64,000 nt of DNA, taken from Aliiglaciecola sp. CAU 1673 (GTDB taxonomy: Bacteria > Pseudomonadota > Gammaproteobacteria > Enterobacterales > Alteromonadaceae). Shown in pieces: positions 58,230 through 64,000 of the stretch (the first letter of the stretch is position 1; each line of letters begins with the position of its first letter). Under the pieces are notes generated by a model. The model was given only the letters and a program-made list of their open reading frames with translations, ran no database searches and was not told where the DNA came from. A program made the translations under genes and the position numbers. Where the stretch lies: contig NZ_JARHUG010000007.1 in assembly GCF_029223185.1 (NCBI RefSeq), positions 1-64,000 on the forward strand, written 5' to 3'.

Positions 58230-58319
58230 TGGCGGAGAGAGAGGGATTCGAACCCTCGATAGGGGTTAACCTATACACCCTTAGCAGGGGTGCGCCTTCA
58301 GCCACTCGGCCATCTCTCC
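58230..58319 (-). tRNA. tRNA-Ser (anticodon GCT)
   Basis: A 90-nt class II tRNA with a long variable arm (TATAGGTTAACCCCTA) and encoded CCA. The acceptor stem is GGAGAGA/TCTCTCC. The anticodon loop CTGCTAA gives GCT. It is first in the tRNA-Ser/tRNA-Arg unit. Confidence 0.96.
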
Positions 58320-58334
58320 TAAATGTGGGGCGCA

Positions 58335-58362
58335 AGTTTACTGATCCAATGAAGGAAGTCAA
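58335..58362 (-). promoter_or_regulatory. promoter of tRNA-Ser/tRNA-Arg
   Basis: Minus strand: TTGACT (58357-58362), 16-bp spacer, TAAACT (58335-58340), followed by TGCGCCCC. A GC-rich discriminator again. Confidence 0.75.
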
Positions 58363-58525
58363 ACCTTTTCTCCCTTTCAAAAAACCATGTGTTGGCATTT
58401 TGCACTATTAGTTCAAAATGCCTGCAATAAGGTCTGTTTTGTAAGCTGTTCTGAGAGGAAATTAGCCCTGATGGCCAATAGAAACTACATAAAAACAAAA
58501 AGCGGGATGGGAAATTTGGGCCATT

Positions 58526-58552
58526 AAAAAAGGCTGGTTACCCAGCCTTTTT
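58526..58552 (-). terminator. csrA terminator
   Basis: Minus strand: AAAAAGGCTGG (58542-58552) pairs with CCAGCC (58532-58537) and is followed by six T. It lies 4 bp after the csrA stop. Confidence 0.9.
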
Positions 58553-58556
58553 GCGA

Positions 58557-58778
58557 TTATGCATCGTCATCTTTTCGTGAGTTGCCTGGCTCATGAGAAC
58601 CATATTGGGCATTTTTCTCAGCCTGTATACGCATATAGATTTCTTCGCGATGTACAGACACTTCTTTAGGCGCATTCACGCCAATACGTACCTGGTTTCC
58701 TTTTACACCCAACACAGTGACGGTCACTTCGTCACCAATCATCAGGGTTTCACCTACACGACGGGTCAAAATCAGCAT
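58557..58778 (-). CDS. csrA: carbon storage regulator CsrA
   Basis: A 73-aa RNA-binding dimer that represses translation at GGA sites and controls central metabolism and motility. The conserved core [18 protein letters not shown] and [10 protein letters not shown] are intact. The C-terminal tail is somewhat longer and more acidic than in E. coli (61 aa). AGGAG precedes the ATG. It follows alaS on the same strand, the common gammaproteobacterial order. Confidence 0.97.
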   Translation of the reverse strand: MLILTRRVGETLMIGDEVTVTVLGVKGNQVRIGVNAPKEVSVHREEIYMRIQAEKNAQYGSHEPGNSRKDDDA

Positions 58779-58921
58779 TCTATTGCTCCTGTTCCGTTAT
58801 TCCAAAAAATGTCCATCACTAAAAAACTAGCGTAAATTTCTGATCTCACCAGCAATTTTACGCATCAGGCCATTCCTTGTTTTTGTGTCACGGCAAAAAC
58901 AAACCTGAGAAACGGCGCGGA

Positions 58922-61519
58922 TTATAGCTTATCTTGTAACCATGTCGACACGCTGGCCAGCGCTTTGTCGAGATTTTCCGGCTGTGTACCGCCTGCCTGC
59001 GCCATGTCCGGACGGCCACCGCCTTTTCCCCCAACTTGCTGAGCAACAAAGTTTACCAACTCACCTGCCTTCACTTTATCGGTCAGATCTTTGGTCACCC
59101 CAGCAATCAGGCTGACTTTTTCACCTTCGGCCACGGCCAACATCAAGATACCGGAGCCCAGCTTATTCTTGAGGGTATCCATCAAGTCGCGTAATGACTT
59201 ACTCTCTACTCCTTCCAACTTAGCAGACAGGCACTTAACCCCATTAATTTCACTGGCCTGAGACAACAGATCGCTACCCGCCTGGCTGGCCATCTTCTGC
59301 TTAAGCTGTTGCAATTCTTTTTCGAGTCCTTTTGACTGCTCCAGCAACTGTGCAATGCGGTCCGGCAAACTGTTGGTATCGGATTTCACCAATGCGGCAA
59401 GTGAAGATAGCTGCAAAGCTTGCTGTTGACTAAAGGCCAAGGCTGCCTCACCGGTCACTGCTTCGATACGGCGCACACCAGAAGCGATGCCGCCTTCACT
59501 GGTAATACGAAATAAACCGATATCACCGGTGCGCTTAACGTGGGTACCACCGCAGAGTTCCATGGAGAATCTGCCCATGGATACCACTCGCACTTCGTCA
59601 TCGTATTTTTCGCCAAACAGTGCTTGAGCGCCTGCAGCTTTAGCTGCTTCCAGGCCCATCAGACGTGTGGCCAGGTCATGGTTGGCGCGAACTTGTTCGT
59701 TAACCAGGTTTTCAATTTGCAGCAGTTGATCTTTGCTTACCGCTTCGAAATGAGCGAAGTCAAAACGCAGGCGTTCCGGATCAACCAAAGAGCCTTTCTG
59801 GTTAACATGCTCACCCAACACCTGTTTGAGTGCAGCATGTAGCAGGTGAGTTGCGCTGTGATTCAGTTTGATGGCCTGACGACGTTTGGCGTCAATCTCG
59901 GCATCAACCAAATCGCCTACTTTAATATCAGCCTGGGCAATGCCTTTATGGGCGATGGCGCTGCCCAGTTTGACGGTGTCTTGCACCAGGAAGCCGCCGT
60001 TAGCCACTCTAAGTAAACCGGTATCACCTACCTGACCACCTGACTCGGCATAAAACGGAGTGCTGTCCAGCACCACAATACCTTGTTCACCGGCTTTAAG
60101 TTCATTAACAGCCGCTGACTGGCTGAACAATTCAACCACTTTGGCTTTACCTTGCTCATGCTCATAGCCGGTAAAGTCAGAACGCTGTTCGCTGGTCAGC
60201 ATATCGTTGTAATCGGTGCCGAACTGACTCGCCTGCTGTGCACGCTTGCGCTGCTCGGCCATAGCTGCTTCAAATCCGGCCTGGTCAATCTTAAAACCGC
60301 GCTCACGAGCCACGTCGTTGGTCAAATCAGCCGGGAAACCATAGGTGTCATAGAGCTTGAACACCACTTCCCCGGGAACAGTATCGCCTTCCAGACTTTC
60401 CAGCGCGTCGCCGAGAATTTGCATACCGCGCTCGAGAGTACGGGAGAACTGCTCTTCTTCGGCTTTGAGCACGCGTTCGATGGTGGCTTGTTGCGCTTTT
60501 AGCTCTGGATAGGCCTCTCCCATTTGCTTGACGAGCTCAGCAACCAGTCTAAAGAAGAAAATATCATTGGCGCCAAGTTTGTAGCCATGACGTACGGCAC
60601 GACGAATAATACGGCGCAGCACATAGCCACGCCCTTCGTTTGATGGCAGTACGCCATCAGCAATCAGGAAACTGCATGAACGAATATGATCGGCAATAAC
60701 GCGCAAAGACTTATCGGCCAAATCCTTCGCGCCAGTGATGTCGGCAGCACTGCGGATCAACGCCTGGAACAAATCGATTTCGTAGTTGCTGTGCACATGC
60801 TGAAGGATGGCGGAAATACGCTCCAAGCCCATACCGGTATCGATGGATGGCTTGGGCAGCGGCTGCATACTGCCGTCGGCCTGGCGGTTAAACTGCATAA
60901 ACACCAGGTTCCAGATTTCGATAAAACGATCGCCATCTTCCTCAGGGGATCCAGGAGGGCCACCCCAGATATGTTCACCGTGATCGTAGAAAATCTCTGA
61001 GCACGGACCACAAGGACCGGTATCGCCCATTGACCAGAAGTTATCGCTGGTGCCGATACGGATAATTTTTTCCGCTGGCACGCCGATTTCCTTCTCCCAA
61101 ATATCGAAGGCTTCATCATCTTCGGCGTATACCGTGACCAGCAGCTTCTCTTTTGGCAATTTGAGCTCTTCGGTCAGGAAATTCCAAGCCAAACGAATAG
61201 CTTCTTGCTTAAAATAGTCGCCAAAGCTGAAGTTACCCAGCATTTCAAAAAAGGTGTGATGACGCGCGGTGTAGCCCACATTTTCTAAATCGTTATGCTT
61301 GCCGCCGGCACGTACACAGCGCTGCGAAGATACCGCTCGGGTATAGGCGCGTTTCTCAGCACCCAGGAATACATCCTTAAACTGATTCATCCCCGCATTG
61401 GTAAACAGCAAGGTCGGATCATCTGCAGGCACCAGCGAGCTACTTGCCACTACTTGGTGGCCATGCTTGGCAAAATAGTCCAAAAATGCGCGTCTAATGT
61501 CGGCGGTGCTGATAGTCAT
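58922..61519 (-). CDS. alaS: alanyl-tRNA synthetase
   Basis: A class II synthetase of 865 aa (E. coli 876). It has the catalytic core with [13 protein letters not shown] and [18 protein letters not shown], the editing domain with [12 protein letters not shown] and the zinc ligands in [14 protein letters not shown], and the C-terminal oligomerisation/tRNA domain ending in [14 protein letters not shown]. An inverted repeat upstream may be an autoregulatory operator. Confidence 0.98.
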   Translation of the reverse strand: MTISTADIRRAFLDYFAKHGHQVVASSSLVPADDPTLLFTNAGMNQFKDVFLGAEKRAYTRAVSSQRCVRAGGKHNDLENVGYTARHHTFFEMLGNFSFGDYFKQEAIRLAWNFLTEELKLPKEKLLVTVYAEDDEAFDIWEKEIGVPAEKIIRIGTSDNFWSMGDTGPCGPCSEIFYDHGEHIWGGPPGSPEEDGDRFIEIWNLVFMQFNRQADGSMQPLPKPSIDTGMGLERISAILQHVHSNYEIDLFQALIRSAADITGAKDLADKSLRVIADHIRSCSFLIADGVLPSNEGRGYVLRRIIRRAVRHGYKLGANDIFFFRLVAELVKQMGEAYPELKAQQATIERVLKAEEEQFSRTLERGMQILGDALESLEGDTVPGEVVFKLYDTYGFPADLTNDVARERGFKIDQAGFEAAMAEQRKRAQQASQFGTDYNDMLTSEQRSDFTGYEHEQGKAKVVELFSQSAAVNELKAGEQGIVVLDSTPFYAESGGQVGDTGLLRVANGGFLVQDTVKLGSAIAHKGIAQADIKVGDLVDAEIDAKRRQAIKLNHSATHLLHAALKQVLGEHVNQKGSLVDPERLRFDFAHFEAVSKDQLLQIENLVNEQVRANHDLATRLMGLEAAKAAGAQALFGEKYDDEVRVVSMGRFSMELCGGTHVKRTGDIGLFRITSEGGIASGVRRIEAVTGEAALAFSQQQALQLSSLAALVKSDTNSLPDRIAQLLEQSKGLEKELQQLKQKMASQAGSDLLSQASEINGVKCLSAKLEGVESKSLRDLMDTLKNKLGSGILMLAVAEGEKVSLIAGVTKDLTDKVKAGELVNFVAQQVGGKGGGRPDMAQAGGTQPENLDKALASVSTWLQDKL

Positions 61520-61556
61520 GGTGTTCTCGAAATCCGCTAATTACTGGTTATCAGGT

Positions 61557-61593
61557 GGTCAGACAGAAGACTTATAAGCCACAAGGTCTGACC
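61557..61593 (-). promoter_or_regulatory. inverted repeat around a putative alaS -10
   Basis: GGTCAGAC (61557-61564) and GTCTGACC (61586-61593) are perfect 8-bp arms separated by 21 bp. A possible minus-strand -10, TATAAG (61571-61576), lies between them, 38 bp before the alaS ATG. E. coli AlaRS binds a palindrome flanking its own start site, so this is a candidate operator. Confidence 0.4.
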
Positions 61594-61815
61594 AATATCA
61601 ATTGGCAAGCACAATAGCATGAAATATGCGCCGCTGTCAGTGGGGCTAACCGCTCCCATACAGGCGATGGCGAAGGAATGTTGAGTTTTCTGAAGGGTTG
61701 CTACAAAAATCTTGTAAACAGACTGTTAAATACCCTTTCTTGTGGGCAGATCTGGGCCTTAAAGGCCGATGAAAATGTATATTTGTATCGAGTGAAGAGA
61801 TGGCCACCATCTATA

Positions 61816-62271
61816 TTATTTGTCGTCCAGACTCTCCAGGGCATAGCGGATTTGCTCGTGGCTAAAACCTTTGTACTGTAAATATCGGGCCCGGCGTTGT
61901 TTTTCTTTGAAATCCAGTGCTCGTCCAAGATATTTTCGGTCGTGTGCACGCTTAGCTGCAGCAAACCAATCCACGTCCAGCTCGGCTAACGCCTGTTCTA
62001 TCAGCGCTGAAGCGACCTGTCGTTGTTGAAGTTCGCCCCGGATACGCAGCTCGCCCTGCCCTTTCTGACTGCGCTGCCTGGCAAACAAGCAGGCAAACCT
62101 TTCATCGGACTGCCATCCTCTTTGCGTAAAATCCGCTAACACCTGTTCACATAAAGCGCTATCCAGTTCCCTTGCAGCAAGCTTGGCCCGCAGCTCTGCC
62201 AGGCTATGCTCGCGCCTCGCCAACAGACCCGCAACCAGTTGTTCGATGATCTTACGATCCGCCTCTGACAT
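61816..62271 (-). CDS. recX: RecA regulator RecX
   Basis: A 151-aa all-helical protein with RecX three-helix repeats: LLARREHSLAELRAKLAARELD, ERFACLFARQRSQKGQGELRIRGELQQRQV and RYLQYKGFSHEQIRYALE. It inhibits RecA filament formation in other bacteria. I use ATG 62271, with GGAA about 8 nt upstream; ATGs at 62283 and 62292 are alternatives. Unusually, recA is not directly upstream: the neighbour is a divergent DUF482 gene. It lies about 300 bp before alaS. Confidence 0.85.
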   Translation of the reverse strand: MSEADRKIIEQLVAGLLARREHSLAELRAKLAARELDSALCEQVLADFTQRGWQSDERFACLFARQRSQKGQGELRIRGELQQRQVASALIEQALAELDVDWFAAAKRAHDRKYLGRALDFKEKQRRARYLQYKGFSHEQIRYALESLDDK

Positions 62272-62309
62272 ACTGCATTCCATCACTAGCATTGATTACA
62301 CTTTGCAGC

Positions 62310-63464
62310 ATGATACAGGAACTGCGATTCCAATTCTTAGACAGCCTGGACAATATCCCCGCCAGCGAATGGAACGCCCTCTCAACAGCGGGCTGTCCGT
62401 TTTTACGCCATGAATTTCTCAATGCGCTTGAGCAAACGGGCTGCGTGAGCGGGCAAACGGGCTGGCTTCCTCATCATTTATTGGTCTTCAGCAAAGAGCA
62501 GTTAGTTGCTGCGCTGCCACTGTACGTGAAACACCACAGCTATGGTGAATATGTGTTTGATTTTGCCTGGGCAGAAGCCTATCAGCGTTATGGTTTTCAA
62601 TACTATCCGAAGTTGCTTAGCGCCATTCCTTTCACGCCGGTGCCGGGGCCGCGCTTATTGTTGGCCGAAGGTATATCAGCAGATGATCTTTGGCCCGCCC
62701 TTAGCCAGACTCTCGCGCAGCATTGTCAAGAACATGGGTTCTCAAGTGCGCATATCCTCTTCCCTAACGCAGAGCAGAGTCGGCAATTACAAGAACAAAA
62801 CTTCATTAAAAGGCACTCCGTTCAATTTCATTGGCTAAATCGTGGATATGGCGACTTTGACGCATTTCTTAACTGCTTTGCCTCACGCAAACGGAAGAAC
62901 CTGAAGAAGGAGCGTGCGAAGCTGACAGATTACGGTATTTGTTGTCGGCGTTTAACCGGCACGCAAATAGATGAGACGGCCATGGATTTTTTTGTAAAGT
63001 GCTACCAGCAAACCTATTTGAAACGCTCCGGCCATCGCGGCTATCTTTCCCCGGCATTTTTTGATCAGCTTAGGAAAGTATTGGTCCATCAAATGATGCT
63101 GGTGCTGGCATATAAAGCAGAGAAGCCCATTGCAGCATCTTTATTCTTCTATGATGACCATAGCCTGTGCGGCCGCTATTGGGGGTGTGTGCAGGAAGTC
63201 GATGGGCTGCATTTTGAAGCATGCTACTATCAGGGAATAGAGTTTTGTATTGAGCGGGGGTTAACGCTGTTCAACCCTGGCACTCAGGGAGAACACAAAA
63301 TCTTGAGAGGGTTTGAGCCCACATTGTGTTATTCGAATCACTATATTGCCGATCCCGCCTTTCGACACGCCATTGCCACCTACCTTCAACAAGAAGCCGA
63401 ACAAGTACTTGAGTATCAAAAAGATGCTTCCCGGTTATTGCCGTTTCGCGCAGATTTAGGGTAA
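62310..63464 (+). CDS. DUF482/COG3146 GNAT-fold protein
   Basis: A 384-aa protein of the DUF482 (COG3146) family: SLDNIPASEWNAL and CPFLRHEFLNALEQTGCV at the N terminus, WAEAYQRYGFQYYPKLLSAIPFTPVPG in the middle and NPGTQGEHKILRGFEP towards the end. The fold is related to Fem-type acyl transferases, and members are named peptidogalycan biosynthesis proteins without biochemical proof. ATG 62310 matches the family start. The real function is unknown. It is divergent from recX. Confidence 0.85.
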   Translation: MIQELRFQFLDSLDNIPASEWNALSTAGCPFLRHEFLNALEQTGCVSGQTGWLPHHLLVFSKEQLVAALPLYVKHHSYGEYVFDFAWAEAYQRYGFQYYPKLLSAIPFTPVPGPRLLLAEGISADDLWPALSQTLAQHCQEHGFSSAHILFPNAEQSRQLQEQNFIKRHSVQFHWLNRGYGDFDAFLNCFASRKRKNLKKERAKLTDYGICCRRLTGTQIDETAMDFFVKCYQQTYLKRSGHRGYLSPAFFDQLRKVLVHQMMLVLAYKAEKPIAASLFFYDDHSLCGRYWGCVQEVDGLHFEACYYQGIEFCIERGLTLFNPGTQGEHKILRGFEPTLCYSNHYIADPAFRHAIATYLQQEAEQVLEYQKDASRLLPFRADLG

Positions 63465-63499
63465 CTGCTATAGTCTGGAAAAGCGCTGGGGGGCAGACC

Positions 63500-63601
63500 A
63501 TGATCACTAATAAACATCACAAACTTATTATCGGCATTGCCTTGGTGGTGGGCCTCATCTTCTTATTTGTCAGCGGTTCCCTGTCAGGATTGGTGTCTTA
63601 G
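63500..63601 (+). CDS. 33-residue single-helix membrane peptide
   Basis: A 33-aa frame starting with ATG after a GGGGGG stretch 6 nt upstream. The peptide has a polar, basic start (MITNKHHK) and one hydrophobic helix (LIIGIALVVGLIFLFVSG), typical of bacterial small membrane proteins. It lies 35 bp after the DUF482 gene on the same strand and could be cotranscribed. It could also be chance, since short frames of this size are common. Confidence 0.5.
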   Translation: MITNKHHKLIIGIALVVGLIFLFVSGSLSGLVS

Positions 63602-63654
63602 GGACTGACAAGCACGGGTTGACTCACTGTGGCGGGATGTGGATTAAACCATTG

Positions 63655-64000
63655 TCAGACCTTACGCCACACTAGGGTAAAATTATTGGCCGGCATGGCC
63701 AGACGTTCTACCAATTGTAACTTCGAAACAGCCCAATCTTGCAGCTCGCCGATATCGCGGATACCACCATAGCCCTGATTACGCAGGCTCTCATCAAAGG
63801 AGCGGTTGCTGTCGCTGGTGTAGCGTCCATCTATATTAAACGGCCCGTATTGGCAGAAAATACCACCTTTTGGCAGGTTGTGAGCCACCAGTTCCATCAT
63901 CAGGCGCGCTTCTTGTGGCTGCATGATATGGGCGGTATTAGCGCTAAAAACGCCGTCGAAGTCGCCCTTTGGCCAGGGATGTTGTCCAATAGTAAAGGCT
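63655..64000 (-). CDS. DUF938 SAM-dependent methyltransferase (partial, 5' end outside window)
   Basis: The C-terminal ~115 codons of a DUF938 protein; the frame is open to the right edge of the window. The family hallmarks are present: FSANTAHIM (reading across 63924), GIFCQYGPFN, TSDSNRSFDESL and the final MPANNFTLVWRKV. The N-terminal SAM-binding part lies beyond position 64000. The substrate of the family is not known. Confidence 0.85.
   Translation of the reverse strand, partial: AFTIGQHPWPKGDFDGVFSANTAHIMQPQEARLMMELVAHNLPKGGIFCQYGPFNIDGRYTSDSNRSFDESLRNQGYGGIRDIGELQDWAVSKLQLVERLAMPANNFTLVWRKV

Noticed and set aside
57944-58411. Plus-strand frames across the tRNA genes
   Set aside because: They run through the repeat unit, two tRNA genes and the tRNA promoter; not coding.
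61678-61881. 67-codon plus-strand frame between alaS and recX
   Set aside because: Overlaps the end of recX on the opposite strand, has no clear ribosome site and no recognisable protein features.

Overview
The window looks like chromosomal DNA of a marine-type gammaproteobacterium, most likely Alteromonadales (Alteromonadaceae-like). This rests on close family resemblance of the core proteins and on conserved gene orders: murJ/ribF-ileS-lspA-fkpB-ispH followed by minor pilins, alaS-csrA next to tRNAs, rluD-pgeF-clpB, and oadGAB. The assignment is inference, because no search was run. I see no prophage, transposase or CRISPR array.

Layout. 1-420 is the leader of an rRNA operon that runs leftwards out of the window (boxA and two strong GC-discriminator promoters). 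418-6744 is housekeeping: pssA, heat-shock clpB with a sigma-32-like promoter, pgeF, rluD, bamD. 6816-14886 is a stress/lipid island: an ECF sigma factor and its ChrR-type zinc anti-sigma factor, a LON-domain protein, and an eight-gene plus-strand operon with consecutively overlapping genes (NTF2-like, SDR, FAD oxidoreductase, DUF1365, Cfa-type methyltransferase, DUF2878, chalcone-isomerase-like, DUF3833). A TGATCC -35 element lies in front of both the sigma gene and the operon. nadE-glnB follow.

16137-28245 holds two minor-pilin gene sets on the minus strand with two single pilin genes between them on the plus strand. One set is canonical (pilV-W-X-Y1-E), with a PilY1 whose VWA domain is interrupted by two tandem modules. 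The other is fimT-W-X plus a 684-residue PilV-like protein with a Cys/His-rich segment. 28453-36321 is core: ispH, fkpB, lspA, ileS, ribF, murJ, rpsT.

36509-39607 carries a small membrane protein, an LpxH-like phosphoesterase and an OlsF-like two-domain acyltransferase. 39610-47034 is a complete chemotaxis operon (cheY, STAS, cheA, mcp, cheW, cheR, cheB, cheD). 47461-52111 has a solute-binding protein translationally coupled to a hybrid histidine kinase, and dapE. 52989-56169 is the Na+-pumping oxaloacetate decarboxylase oadGAB.

52449-52988 and 56346-58118 are gene-poor and rich in hairpin repeats, including a unit downstream of tRNA-Arg whose hairpins show compensatory base changes. tRNA-Arg(ACG) x2, tRNA-Ser(GCT), csrA, alaS, recX, a DUF482 protein, a 33-residue membrane peptide and a partial DUF938 methyltransferase close the window.
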